The position numbers and the translations under genes are program-made. The notes beneath the pieces were generated by a model. The model worked only from the letters and a program-made list of their open reading frames with translations. It was not told the DNA's origin and did no database searches. Shown one piece after another: positions 1-8,229 of a stretch of DNA of 64,000 nt. This stretch comes from Gaiellaceae bacterium. Its GTDB lineage: Bacteria > Actinomycetota > Thermoleophilia > Gaiellales > Gaiellaceae. The stretch lies in NCBI GenBank assembly GCA_030446625.1, contig JAUJMY010000002.1, positions 1 through 64,000 on the forward strand, in the 5' to 3' direction. Position 1 is the stretch's first letter; each line of letters opens with the position of its first letter.

Positions 1-143
1 CGCGGGGGGCGCGGCGGGGCCCCGGCCCCGCCCGGGCGGCGCTCCGGGCCGCGAAAACCCCACCCCCCCGTCGGGCCGCGCGGCCATCCGTCTCAGCCCG
101 GGGGCGGCCGTCGGCGCCGTCGCCGCGACGCCGAGCTCCACGC
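1..143. other. GC-rich stretch without a gene
   Basis: No coding region is supported here. The stretch lies past the def stop codon and is almost pure G and C with runs of six or seven identical bases. I see no convincing hairpin terminator, tRNA or riboswitch; it may simply be the 3' flank of the def transcript. Confidence 0.5.
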
Positions 144-719
144 CTACGCGATCGGGCCGAGGACCGGCTGCGGCCGGAGGACCGCGAGCGCGTCGCGGCG
201 GCTCTCCGGCGACGTGCGGTCGAGGATCAGCACGCCGTCGAGGTGGTCGATCTCGTGCTGGAGCACGCGCGCCGCGTGGTCGCGCAGCTCGAGCCGCACG
301 TCCTCCCCGCGCTCGTCCCGCGCCTCGACGGCGACGCGGACGTGCCGCTCGACGGGCGCGAGCACGCCCTGGAGCGAGAGGCACCCCTCCTCCTCGACCG
401 CCGTGTCGCGACTGCGGTCGACGATCTGCGGGTTCACGAGCGCGCGCGGCTCCTCGTCGTCCGCCGGCTGGAAGACGAGCACGCGGCGGAGGATCCCGAC
501 CTGCGTTCCGGCGAGGCCGACGCCATGCGCATCGACCATGAGCCGCTTCATCCGCTCCGTGAGCCGGACGAGGTCGTCGTCGAACTCGTCGACCCCGCGC
601 GCGGTCATCCGCAACACCGGGTCGCCGTACTGGCGGATCTGCGCGAGCGCCGCGCGCCGCCGCGCGGCGGCCTCCGGATCGAGCTCGTCTCGGCGAATCT
701 CGCCGGCTTCGTCGGCCAC
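144..719 (-). CDS. def: Peptide deformylase
   Basis: Removes the N-terminal formyl group from nascent proteins in the cytoplasm. All three family motifs are visible: GVGLAGTQVG (residues 66-75; usually GxGLAAxQ, so one Ala is Gly), EEGCLSL with the metal-binding Cys (110-116), and QHEIDHLDG holding the HExxH metal site (154-162). The 191-residue length is normal. The GTG start has no Shine-Dalgarno sequence but a TAGACT hexamer six bases upstream, so the mRNA may be leaderless. It is the last gene of the minus-strand group priA, SRPBCC protein, def; priA-def linkage is common in bacteria. Confidence 0.96.
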   Translation of the reverse strand: MADEAGEIRRDELDPEAAARRRAALAQIRQYGDPVLRMTARGVDEFDDDLVRLTERMKRLMVDAHGVGLAGTQVGILRRVLVFQPADDEEPRALVNPQIVDRSRDTAVEEEGCLSLQGVLAPVERHVRVAVEARDERGEDVRLELRDHAARVLQHEIDHLDGVLILDRTSPESRRDALAVLRPQPVLGPIA

Positions 720-725
720 GGCCTC

Positions 726-731
726 AGTCTA
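726..731 (-). promoter_or_regulatory. Candidate -10 box of def (leaderless)
   Basis: TAGACT read on the minus strand, followed by six bases and the def GTG. The TAG is also the stop codon of the preceding SRPBCC gene. No -35 or Shine-Dalgarno sequence is recognisable. Confidence 0.45.
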
Positions 732-1196
732 GAGAGCCGCGCCCGGCGCCTCGGCCGCTTCCTTGATCGCCGCGGCGCGCTCCCCGAGAAGGCGGTCGAC
801 GTAGCGGCTGAGCCACACGCGATCGGCGAGGCGGGCGACGGCGCCGAGCGGCGACGTGTAGTCGAAGACGTCGAGCATGAGCGTCGCACCGTCGCGCTCG
901 TCGAAGTGGTGGTCGTGGTCGAACCGCGCGAACGGTCCCCGCACCATCGAGTCGCGGAAGTAGCGCGGCGGCTCGAAGCGCGTGATCCGCGAGGTGAGCG
1001 TCAGCGGGACGCCGAAGTGCCGCGCGCGCCACGTGACCTCCTCGGCCGCGCCGATGAGGCCGGACGTCACTCCCGCAACGGCCGTCTCGCCGTACCTCCC
1101 CATCGACGCGACGTGGACGTCGATGCTGCGCGCGAGGTCGAACACACGCTCGCGAGGCGCGACGATCAGCGTCTCGTGCCGGACGACGGGCATCAC
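729..1196 (-). CDS. SRPBCC (START-like) family protein
   Basis: A 155-residue protein with the pattern of the SRPBCC/polyketide-cyclase fold: an N-terminal strand (HETLIVAPRERVFDLARSID), central beta-strands containing GPFARFDHDHHFDE, and a C-terminal helix (ADRVWLSRYVDRLLGERAAA). Members form a hydrophobic cavity for a small ligand or lipid; the ligand is unknown here. The start overlaps the priA stop by four bases (GTGA), and an ATG follows directly at 1193, so translation is probably coupled to priA. A specific function cannot be read from the sequence. Confidence 0.8.
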   Translation of the reverse strand: MMPVVRHETLIVAPRERVFDLARSIDVHVASMGRYGETAVAGVTSGLIGAAEEVTWRARHFGVPLTLTSRITRFEPPRYFRDSMVRGPFARFDHDHHFDERDGATLMLDVFDYTSPLGAVARLADRVWLSRYVDRLLGERAAAIKEAAEAPGAAL

Positions 1197-3121
1197 AGGC
1201 TCTGCGGGTCTACGTCGACGACGGCGGCGAGGCCCGCGCGCCGCATCGCCGGCGCCGCGGCCGCGAGCAGCTGTCCCGCCCTCGCGGCGATCCGGCGCGG
1301 GTGCTCCGTCTTCGCGACGAGCTGCGCGCGGTGCCGGTTCCGCAGGCGGAGCACCGGCGCCGGGCCGAGGAGCTCGCCGCCGACGGGCTCGAGGCGCGCG
1401 CGCAGCTCGGCGAGCGCCTGGAGCGGGCGGTCCGGGTCGGGTCCCGAGACGAGGATGCGGACGAGGTGCCGGAACGGCGGGTACCCGAGCGCGCGCCGCC
1501 GCTCGAGCTCACCGGCCATGAAGCCGGCGACGTCGTGCCGCGCCGCGAAGCGCAGAGCGCGGGAGTCGGGCTCGAAGCTCTGCACGAGCACGCGCCCCGG
1601 CGCGTCGCGGCCGCTGCGCCCCGCGAGCTGCGTCACGAGCTGGAAGGTCCGCTCCTCGGCCCGGAAGTCGGGCAGCCCGAGGCCCGTGTCGGCGTCGACG
1701 ACCGCCGCGAGCGCGACGCCCGCGAAGTGGTGGCCCTTGGCGACCATCTGCGTTCCGACGAGGACGGAGCGGTCCGTCTGCGCGAAGCGGCCGAGCGCCG
1801 CGGCGAGCGCTCCTGGGCGGGCGGCGGCGTCGGCGTCGAGGCGGATCCGCTCGAGCTCCGGGACGCGCCGCGCGAGCTCGCGCTCGAGCCGCTGCGTCCC
1901 GGCGCCCAGCCGGACGAGCTCGGCCGATCCGCAGGCAGGGCACGTCTCCGGCGCCGTCTCGGCGTGCCCGCAGTGGTGACAGCGCAGCGCGCCCGGGTGG
2001 AGCACGAGCGAGACGTCGCAGTTCGGGCAGCGCAGCGTCAGCCCGCACGCGCGGCAGTGCAGCGCCGGCGCGACGCCGCGCCGGTTCAGGAGCAGGATCG
2101 CCTTCCCGCCGCGCTCCGCGACCGCGCCGAGCTCGGCGAGGAGCGGCGCCGAGAGCGGGAACCCCGCCTCGCGCCTCAGGTCGACGACGCGCACCGCGGG
2201 CAGCGGCCCCGCGAGGCGCGCGCCGAGCTCGAGCCGCTCGAGCCGCGCCCAGCTCTCGGGCCGCGGCGTGGCGCTCCCGAAGACGGCCACCGCGCGCTCG
2301 AGCGCGGCCCGCTTCGCGGCGACCGTGCGCGCGTCGTAGCGCGGATCCGACTCCTGCTTGTACGACGCGTCGTGCTCCTCGTCGACGCAGACGACGCCGA
2401 GGCCGTGCACGGGCGCGAAGATCGCCGAGCGGGCCCCGACGACGACGCGCGCCGCGCCCGTCGCGATCCGCACGCGCTCGTCGCGCCGCTCCGCCTCGCC
2501 GAGCGACGAGTGCAGGAGCGCGACGGAGTCGCCGAAGCGCGCGGCGAAGCGGCCCACGGTCTGCGGGGTCAGCGCGATCTCGGGCACGAGCACGATCGCG
2601 CCGAGCCCGCGCTCGAGGGCGGCGCCGCAGACCTGGAGGTAGACCTCCGTCTTCCCGCTGCCGGTCGCGCCCTGGAGGAGGAAGGCCCCGCCGGCGCCCG
2701 CGTCGAGCGCGCCGACCACCCGGTCCACGGCGGCGCGCTGGGTCGCGCTGAGCGTGCCCGGCGGAGCCTCGCCGGCGAGCGCCTCGCGCGCGGCGGGTGC
2801 GGGGCGCTCCGCGCGCCTGCGGCGTTGCGGCGGGGCGACGAGCGCGAGCGCGCGGCCCGTCGTCGACCCGTAGTACACGGCGAGCCAGAGCGCGAGATCC
2901 ACGAGCGGAGGCGGCAGCTCCTCGAGCACGCGCTCGATCGCGGACACGCGAACGCCTTCCGGAGGCTCGTCCTCGAGCGCCACGACGACGCCGCGCCGGC
3001 GCGCGCCGCCGAAGCGGATCTGCACGACCGCACCCCGCTCGACGCCGTCCGGCACCTCGTATGTGTACGGCTCGGCGACCGCCCGCGTCGTCAGCAGCGG
3101 GTAGACGGACGCGTACGGCAC
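1193..3121 (-). CDS. priA: Primosomal protein N' (replication-restart helicase PriA)
   Basis: Superfamily 2 DNA helicase that binds stalled forks and reloads the replisome. Visible: Walker A in GATGSGKTEVYLQ (about residue 150), a DEEH box in DEEHDASYKQ (about 250), and an inserted zinc-binding block with four CxxC pairs (CRAC, CPNC, CHHC, CPAC; about 355-405). Helicase motif GTQMVAKGHHF follows. At 642 residues it is shorter than Escherichia coli PriA, as is usual in Actinobacteria, where some members have lost ATPase residues; here Walker A and DEEH look intact. The GTG start faces a methyltransferase gene across 34 bases. Confidence 0.95.
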   Translation of the reverse strand: MPYASVYPLLTTRAVAEPYTYEVPDGVERGAVVQIRFGGARRRGVVVALEDEPPEGVRVSAIERVLEELPPPLVDLALWLAVYYGSTTGRALALVAPPQRRRRAERPAPAAREALAGEAPPGTLSATQRAAVDRVVGALDAGAGGAFLLQGATGSGKTEVYLQVCGAALERGLGAIVLVPEIALTPQTVGRFAARFGDSVALLHSSLGEAERRDERVRIATGAARVVVGARSAIFAPVHGLGVVCVDEEHDASYKQESDPRYDARTVAAKRAALERAVAVFGSATPRPESWARLERLELGARLAGPLPAVRVVDLRREAGFPLSAPLLAELGAVAERGGKAILLLNRRGVAPALHCRACGLTLRCPNCDVSLVLHPGALRCHHCGHAETAPETCPACGSAELVRLGAGTQRLERELARRVPELERIRLDADAAARPGALAAALGRFAQTDRSVLVGTQMVAKGHHFAGVALAAVVDADTGLGLPDFRAEERTFQLVTQLAGRSGRDAPGRVLVQSFEPDSRALRFAARHDVAGFMAGELERRRALGYPPFRHLVRILVSGPDPDRPLQALAELRARLEPVGGELLGPAPVLRLRNRHRAQLVAKTEHPRRIAARAGQLLAAAAPAMRRAGLAAVVDVDPQSL

Positions 3122-3155
3122 GGGCGGCCAGCGTAGTCACCGGTAAGGTCGGGCC
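3122..3155. promoter_or_regulatory. 34-base divergent promoter region, priA / methyltransferase
   Basis: Plus strand: TAAGGT at 3144-3149, six bases, then the GTG of the methyltransferase. Minus strand: TACGCT (3135-3130), eight bases, then the priA GTG. There is no room for ordinary leaders with ribosome-binding sites, so both messages are probably leaderless. Confidence 0.45.
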
Positions 3156-3734
3156 GTGGTCGACGTCGACTGGGATCCCGAGAGCTACCTCCAGACGATG
3201 CTGACGGAGATCCCCGGGTACGTCGCGCTCCAGGAGCAGGTCGTCGCCGCGACCGACGGGCTCGAGGTTCGGGACGCGCTCGAGCTCGGAGTCGGCACAG
3301 GCGAGACGGCGCGGGGGATCCTCGCCCGGCACCCGGCCGCGCGCTGGACCGCGCTCGACGCGAACGAGGCGATGCTCGAGCGTGCGCGCCGAGCGCTGCC
3401 AGGAGCGGACATCCGCCGGAGTCGCCTCGAGGATCTGCTGCCCGACGGGCCGTTCGACCTCGTCGTCTCCGCGCTCGTCGTCCACCACCTCGATGCGGCG
3501 GGCAAGCAGGACCTCTTCCGGCGCGTCGCGTCCGTGCTGAGCGAGGGCGGGCGGTTCGTCCTCGGCGACGTGGTCGTGCCCGAGACGCCGGAGGATGCGG
3601 CGATCGAGATCGACTGGGTCGTCGACCTCCCCGACACGGCGGCCGACCAGCTCGCCTGGCTGCGAGGCGCCGGGCTCGAGCCGGAGCTCCTCTGGTCGGT
3701 GCGCGATCTCGTCGTGATCCGCGCGACGCGCTAG
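3156..3734 (+). CDS. Class I SAM-dependent methyltransferase
   Basis: A 192-residue Rossmann-fold methyltransferase. Motif I is ELGVGTGETARGIL (about residues 45-58), the acidic residue ending strand 2 is in ALDANEAM, and motif IV/post-I is FDLVVSALVVHHLD, typical of the Methyltransf_25/UbiE-like group. The substrate is not evident. The GTG start follows a TAAGGT hexamer by six bases with no Shine-Dalgarno. It ends 40 bases before the iron-transport operon but lies upstream of the operator there, so it is probably a separate unit. Confidence 0.85.
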   Translation: MVDVDWDPESYLQTMLTEIPGYVALQEQVVAATDGLEVRDALELGVGTGETARGILARHPAARWTALDANEAMLERARRALPGADIRRSRLEDLLPDGPFDLVVSALVVHHLDAAGKQDLFRRVASVLSEGGRFVLGDVVVPETPEDAAIEIDWVVDLPDTAADQLAWLRGAGLEPELLWSVRDLVVIRATR

Positions 3735-3757
3735 CCGGCGATGCCGCCCGCACGTGC

Positions 3758-3775
3758 TGTAAGGTCAGCCTTACA
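3758..3775. promoter_or_regulatory. Palindromic operator (DtxR-type candidate) at the transporter ATPase gene
   Basis: TGTAAGG-TCAG-CCTTACA, a perfect palindrome with 7-base arms. Its last base is the A of the ATG start at 3775, and the embedded TAAGGT (3760-3765) could be the -10 hexamer, nine bases before the ATG. A repressor bound here would cover both the promoter and the transcript start. The same palindrome recurs at 4811-4828, and a DtxR-family gene closes the operon. Confidence 0.7.
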
Positions 3776-4797
3776 TGGCGTGCGGCATGATCTGCGTCCA
3801 CGGCGTCGGCAAGGCGTTCGGGGAGACGATCGCGGTGGAGCGCGCCGAGCTGTGCGTCGAGCGCGGCGAGTTCGTCGCCCTGCTCGGCCCGTCCGGCTGC
3901 GGGAAGACGACGCTCCTGCGCCTGATCGCCGGATTCGAGTCTCCGGACACCGGCGAGATCCGCGTCGCCGACGTGCCCGTCGCGGGCCGGACCGTCTGCG
4001 TGCCGCCCGAGCGGCGGCGGATCGGCATGGTCTTCCAGGACTACGCCCTCTTCCCCTTCCTGACCGTCGCCGAGAACGTCAGCTTCGGCGTCGCGCGGCG
4101 CGAGCGGCGGAGGCGCGTGGCGGAGGCGCTCGAGCTCGTCGGCCTCGCCGGGCTCGACAAGAGGTACCCGCACGAGCTGTCCGGCGGGCAGCAGCAGCGC
4201 GTCGCGCTCGCGCGCGCGCTCGCGCCCGAGCCGTCGGTCGTCCTGCTCGACGAGCCGTGGAGCAACATCGACCCGCTGCGCCGGCACGCGATGCGCGACG
4301 AGCTCGCGCAGATCTTGCGCGTCGCCGGCGTGACCGTCCTCCTCGTGACGCACGACCGGGAGGAGGCGTTCTCGCTCGCGGACCGTGTCGCCCTGATGCT
4401 CGAGGGCACGATCGTGCAGGCGGGCACTCCGGAAGACGTGTACCTCCGGCCGGCCGACCGCTGGGCCGCGGAGTTCGCAGGAGCCGGAAACTTCGTTCGT
4501 GGACGGCTCGACGGCGAGCTCGTCGAGACGCTGCTCGGCCGGTTCCCGGTCACGGGGCGCAACGGCGCGACCGACGTCGACGTCCTGATCCGCCCCGAGC
4601 TGCTCGAGCTCCGCCCCGACGCGGAAGGCACGGCCGAGGTCGTCGCGCGGGAGTTCCGCGGCCACGACGTCTTCTACCGCGTCCGGCTCGCCGACGGGAC
4701 GACGCTTGTCTCGCACCGGCCGTCCACGGAGTTGGTCGCGCTCGGCGACCGCGTGACGGTGCGGGCGCACGCGAGCGCCGTGCCGGTCTTCTCGTAG
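3775..4797 (+). CDS. fbpC: Ferric iron ABC transporter, ATP-binding protein
   Basis: Energises iron uptake with the binding protein and permease encoded directly downstream. Domain order: Walker A GPSGCGKTT (about residues 39-47), Q-loop in MVFQDYALFPFLT, signature LSGGQQQR, Walker B VVLLDEP, H-loop THD; the C-terminal third (about 240-340) resembles the TOBE/regulatory domain of FbpC/PotA-type ATPases. 340 residues is normal. The ATG at 3775 overlaps the operator and has no Shine-Dalgarno; an alternative ATG is codon 5. Iron specificity is inferred from the partner proteins and the regulator. Confidence 0.9.
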   Translation: MACGMICVHGVGKAFGETIAVERAELCVERGEFVALLGPSGCGKTTLLRLIAGFESPDTGEIRVADVPVAGRTVCVPPERRRIGMVFQDYALFPFLTVAENVSFGVARRERRRRVAEALELVGLAGLDKRYPHELSGGQQQRVALARALAPEPSVVLLDEPWSNIDPLRRHAMRDELAQILRVAGVTVLLVTHDREEAFSLADRVALMLEGTIVQAGTPEDVYLRPADRWAAEFAGAGNFVRGRLDGELVETLLGRFPVTGRNGATDVDVLIRPELLELRPDAEGTAEVVAREFRGHDVFYRVRLADGTTLVSHRPSTELVALGDRVTVRAHASAVPVFS

Positions 4798-4808
4798 CGG
4801 TCCTCCTT

Positions 4809-4830
4809 GCTGTAAGGCGTGCCTTACAGC
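4809..4830. promoter_or_regulatory. Palindromic operator (DtxR-type candidate), copy 2
   Basis: GCTGTAAGG-CGTG-CCTTACAGC, a perfect palindrome with 9-base arms whose core matches the operator at 3758-3775. It lies about 50 bases before the start of the binding-protein gene, so that gene probably also has its own iron-controlled promoter. TAGTCT at 4831-4836 is a possible -10. Confidence 0.72.
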
Positions 4831-4843
4831 TAGTCTCACGCTC

Positions 4844-4861
4844 GGTAAGGCGGACCTGACA
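4844..4861. promoter_or_regulatory. Imperfect operator, copy 3
   Basis: GGTAAGG-CGGA-CCTGACA matches TGTAAGG-N4-CCTTACA with one mismatch in each arm. Its centre is 33 bases (about three helical turns) from the centre of copy 2, which would place two regulator dimers on the same DNA face. Confidence 0.5.
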
Positions 4862-4878
4862 GAGAGGAGGAACGGCTG

Positions 4879-5904
4879 GTGAAGAAGCTCGTGCTGCTCG
4901 TGACCGTCGCGGTGGTCGCAGCAGGCGCGCTCGCGGTGGTCGCCTCGGGCTCGGAGGCGCAGAGCCGCGAGACTCTCACGCACTACTCGGGGCGCGACGA
5001 GCTCGTCGTCAAGCCGCTCCTCGAGCGGTTCACGCACGTCACGGGGATCCAGTTGAAGGTCCGCTACGCAGACAGCGCCGAGCTCGCGGCGACACTGCTC
5101 GAGGAGGGCCGCAACAGCCCCGCCGACATCTTCTTCGCCCAGGACGCGGGCGCGCTCGGCGCGGTCGCGTCGAAGGGACAGCTGCGCGTGCTTCCGCAGC
5201 GGACGCTCGGCAAGGTCTTCGCACGCTTCCGGGCGCCGGGCAAGCGGTGGGTCGGCGTCACGGGCCGCGCGCGCGTCGTCGTCTACAACTCGGAGGTCCT
5301 GACGCGGAACGCGCTCCCGAAGACGATCTGGGGCTACACCGCAGCGCGCTGGCGCGGGAAGATCGGGCTCCCGCCGACGAACGCCTCCTTCCAGGCGTTC
5401 GTGACCGCGATGCGCCTCAGCGCCGGCGAGGCGCGGACCCGCGAATGGCTGACGCGGATCAAGGCGAACGGCGCGAAGTTCTACGCGCGGAACGCCCAGG
5501 TCGTAGCCGCCGTCGCGAGCCGCGAGATCGAGGTTGGGTTCGTGAACCACTACTACCTCTACCAGCACAAGGAGCAGGTTCCGGAGGCGCCGATCAAGAA
5601 CCACTTCCTCGGCCGCCGTGACCCCGGCGCGCTCGTCAACGTGGCCGGCGTCGGCGTCGTGACGACGACGAAGCAGCCGCGCGCCGCTCAGCGCTTCGTC
5701 GACTTCCTCCTCACGAAGGAGGCGCAGCGGTTCTTCGCGCAGAGCCCCGGCCGCGCGGAGTATCCGCTCGTCCGCGGCGTCAAGCCGCGCACGGGCCTGC
5801 CGGGCCTCACGAACATCCAGGGGCCGAAGATAAGCCTGGGCGCGCTCGGCCGCGGGCTCGAGCGCACGCTCGTGCTGCTGAACGAGGTCGGCTACACGAG
5901 GTGA
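4879..5904 (+). CDS. fbpA: Ferric iron ABC transporter, substrate-binding protein
   Basis: Extracytoplasmic receptor that delivers Fe(III) to the permease. An N-terminal signal peptide spans about residues 1-28 (KKLVLLVTVAVVAAG core, cleavage near SEAQS); there is no lipobox Cys. The opening LTHYSGRDELVVKPLLERF is typical of FbpA/FutA proteins, and the tandem tyrosines in NHYYLYQ (about residue 218) match the Fe-binding Tyr pair of the family. GAGGAGG at 4864-4870 is a clear ribosome-binding site eight bases before the GTG, unlike most genes in this window. It overlaps the permease gene by four bases. Confidence 0.93.
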   Translation: MKKLVLLVTVAVVAAGALAVVASGSEAQSRETLTHYSGRDELVVKPLLERFTHVTGIQLKVRYADSAELAATLLEEGRNSPADIFFAQDAGALGAVASKGQLRVLPQRTLGKVFARFRAPGKRWVGVTGRARVVVYNSEVLTRNALPKTIWGYTAARWRGKIGLPPTNASFQAFVTAMRLSAGEARTREWLTRIKANGAKFYARNAQVVAAVASREIEVGFVNHYYLYQHKEQVPEAPIKNHFLGRRDPGALVNVAGVGVVTTTKQPRAAQRFVDFLLTKEAQRFFAQSPGRAEYPLVRGVKPRTGLPGLTNIQGPKISLGALGRGLERTLVLLNEVGYTR

Positions 5905-7517
5905 CGGCCCGCGTGGCGCGAACGCCGCGCGCGCGCGCGCCACGACTCCCGCTGCTCCTGGCCGCGCCCGCGCTCGTCACGGGCGCGGCCGTCCTGCTCC
6001 CGCTCGTCTACCTCGTGCTCCGCGCGGGCGCTCCCGGGTCGGAGGCGTGGGGCGTGCTCGCTCCGCGGGCGACACTCGAGCTCGTGGCGCGGACGATGCT
6101 GCTCGTCCTCTCCGTGGTCGCGGCAGCGGCCGCCGTCGCGGTTCCCCTGGCCTGGCTCGTGGCGCGGACGGACCTCCCCGGGCGCCGTGCGTGGGCGGTG
6201 GCGGGCGCGCTGCCGCTCGTGATCCCCAGCTATGTCGCGGCGCTCGCGCTCCTCGGGGCGCTGGGGCCGCGGGGGCTGCTGCAGGGCGCGCTCGAGGGGC
6301 CGCTGGGCGTGGAGCGGCTGCCCGAGATCTACGGGTTCCCCGGCGCCGTCCTCGCGCTGACGCTCTCGACGTATCCGTACGTCTTCCTGCTGGTGCTCGC
6401 GGCGCTGCGCACGCTCGACCCGGCGCTCGAGGACGCGGCGCGCGTGCTCGGGGAGTCGCGCTGGGGCGCGTTCCGGCGCGTGACGCTTCCGGCGCTGCGC
6501 CCCTCGCTCGCGGCCGGGAGCCTGCTCGTGGCGCTCTACGCGCTGTCCGACTTCGGCGCGGTCTCGCTGATGCAGTACCCCGCGCTGACGCGCGCGGTGT
6601 ACCTCCAGTACCAGGCGCTCTTCGACCGCGACTCCGCGGCCGTGCTGGGGCTCGTGCTCGTCGCGCTGACGGCGCTCGTGCTCCTGCTCGAGTCGCGCGC
6701 GCGCTCCGGCTCCCGCTTCCACCGCTCGGCCGCGGGGGGCGCGCGCCCACCCGCGCGGATCCCGCTCGGGGGATGGCGCTGGCCCGCGCTCGGGTTCTGC
6801 ACGCTCGTGACGGGGCTCTTCCTCGCGCTCCCCGTCGGTGTCCTGTGCTACTGGGCCGCGCGCGTCGTTCCGCTCGGGCAGCCGGTGGAGATCGCGTGGC
6901 GCGCGGCGGCGAACTCGCTCCTCGCGGCGCTCCTTGCCGCCGTCGTCGCCGTCGTCGCGGTCCTGCCCGTCGCGATTCTCTCGCGGCGGCACCCGAGGCT
7001 GTGGACGCGCGCGCTCGAGCGCGTCTCGTACTCGTCGAACGCGCTGCCGGGGATCGTGATCGCGCTCTCGCTCGTCTTCTTCGCGGCGCGCTACGGGGGG
7101 CCGCTCTACCAGACGCTCGCGCTGCTCGTCTTCGCCTACGTCGTCCGCTTCCTGCCGGAGGCGCTCGCCGCGATCAGTGCCGCGCTCCAGAACGTGAACC
7201 CGCGCCTCGAGGACGCGGCTCGCGGACTCGGACGACGACCGCTCGGCGTCCTCCTCAGCGTCACGGGGCCGCTGATCCGGCCCGGGCTGCTCGCGGGTGC
7301 CGCGCTCGTCTTCCTGAGCGCGATGAAGGAGCTGCCGGCGACGCTGCTGCTGCGCCCGATCGGCTTCGAGACGCTCGCGACGGAGATCTGGGAGGCGACC
7401 TCGTTCGCGGCGTACTCGGACGCGGCCCCCGAGGCGCTGCTGCTGATCGCCGTCTCGGCGCCGTTCGTCTACGCGCTCGCGGCGCGGCGCGCGTGGGAGG
7501 TCGGGGCGCCGGGATAG
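5901..7517 (+). CDS. fbpB: Ferric iron ABC transporter, fused permease
   Basis: Two permease domains in one 538-residue chain, as in FbpB/ThiP-like systems, with roughly twelve membrane segments. Each half carries an EAA loop for contact with the ATPase: EDAARVLGESRWGAFRRV (about residue 176) and EDAARGLGRRPLGVLL (about 437). The GTGA overlap with the binding-protein gene indicates translational coupling. The stop lies two bases before the regulator gene. Confidence 0.93.
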   Translation: MTARVARTPRARAPRLPLLLAAPALVTGAAVLLPLVYLVLRAGAPGSEAWGVLAPRATLELVARTMLLVLSVVAAAAAVAVPLAWLVARTDLPGRRAWAVAGALPLVIPSYVAALALLGALGPRGLLQGALEGPLGVERLPEIYGFPGAVLALTLSTYPYVFLLVLAALRTLDPALEDAARVLGESRWGAFRRVTLPALRPSLAAGSLLVALYALSDFGAVSLMQYPALTRAVYLQYQALFDRDSAAVLGLVLVALTALVLLLESRARSGSRFHRSAAGGARPPARIPLGGWRWPALGFCTLVTGLFLALPVGVLCYWAARVVPLGQPVEIAWRAAANSLLAALLAAVVAVVAVLPVAILSRRHPRLWTRALERVSYSSNALPGIVIALSLVFFAARYGGPLYQTLALLVFAYVVRFLPEALAAISAALQNVNPRLEDAARGLGRRPLGVLLSVTGPLIRPGLLAGAALVFLSAMKELPATLLLRPIGFETLATEIWEATSFAAYSDAAPEALLLIAVSAPFVYALAARRAWEVGAPG

Positions 7518-7520
7518 AGT
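7515..7520 (+). promoter_or_regulatory. Candidate internal -10 box before the DtxR-family gene
   Basis: TAGAGT overlaps the permease stop codon. Seven bases later is a GTG at 7528, in frame with and three codons inside the annotated start at 7519. A leaderless internal transcript for the regulator is possible. Confidence 0.3.
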
Positions 7521-8211
7521 GGCGTTCGTGGCGCAGGGGCATTCGATCGACGAGTACCTCGAGACGATCTACTTCCTCGCGTTCCCGATCGGCGAGTACC
7601 GGCCGCAGGCGCCCGGCTCCCCCACGCTCGCCGCTCGAGTCGCCGAGATGCTGGGCGTCTCGCGGGCCTCGGCAGGCGAGATGCTGAAGCGGCTCGAAGC
7701 GGAGGGACTGATCGAGCGCGGCGAGCACAAGGAGGCGCTCCTCACAGAGGACGGCCTCGCGCGCGCGGAGCGGGTAGTCCGCAAGCACCGGATCATCGAG
7801 CGGATGCTCACGGACTTCATGGGCTACACGGCCGCCGAGGCGCACGTGCACGCGGACGAGCTCGGCGACACCTTCTCCGAGGAGATGGTCGACCGCATCG
7901 CGGAGCGCCTCGGCGGCCCCGAGCGCTGCCCGCACGGGTGGCCGGTCGACACGACCTTCGAGCAGGCGGAGAACCCCGAGCTCGCGCCGCTCGCGGAGCT
8001 CGAGCCCGGGACGAAGGCGACCATCGTCCGCCTCGCGGAGCACGACGGCGAGCTCCTGCACTGGTTCTACGACCAGGGGCTGGAGCCGGGGCGGGAGCTC
8101 GAGGTGCGCAGCGCGGCGCCCGGCGACGCGATGACCGTCGCCGTCGACGGCGGCGAGCGGACGGTCGCGCAGAAAGCCGCCGCCGGCCTCTTCGTCAGGC
8201 CCGCGGCCTAG
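7519..8211 (+). CDS. DtxR-family metal-dependent transcriptional regulator
   Basis: A 230-residue IdeR/MntR-type repressor that binds DNA when loaded with Fe(II) or Mn(II). Order: a winged helix from SIDEYLETIYFL with recognition region VAEMLGVSRASAGEMLKRLE, a dimerisation domain with candidate metal ligands in RKHRIIERML and AEAHVHADELGD plus CPHG, and a C-terminal SH3/FeoA-like domain (about 160-230). Its place at the end of the iron transporter operon, with three copies of a palindromic operator upstream, makes it the likely local regulator. GTG start at 7519 or 7528. Confidence 0.9.
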   Translation: MAFVAQGHSIDEYLETIYFLAFPIGEYRPQAPGSPTLAARVAEMLGVSRASAGEMLKRLEAEGLIERGEHKEALLTEDGLARAERVVRKHRIIERMLTDFMGYTAAEAHVHADELGDTFSEEMVDRIAERLGGPERCPHGWPVDTTFEQAENPELAPLAELEPGTKATIVRLAEHDGELLHWFYDQGLEPGRELEVRSAAPGDAMTVAVDGGERTVAQKAAAGLFVRPAA

Positions 8212-8229
8212 AACTGCGGCGTAGGAAGG

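Noticed and set aside
3091-5943. A 950-codon minus-strand open frame across the methyltransferase and iron transporter genes
   Set aside because: It is antisense to three well-supported genes, is very rich in Arg and Ala, and shows no recognisable motif.
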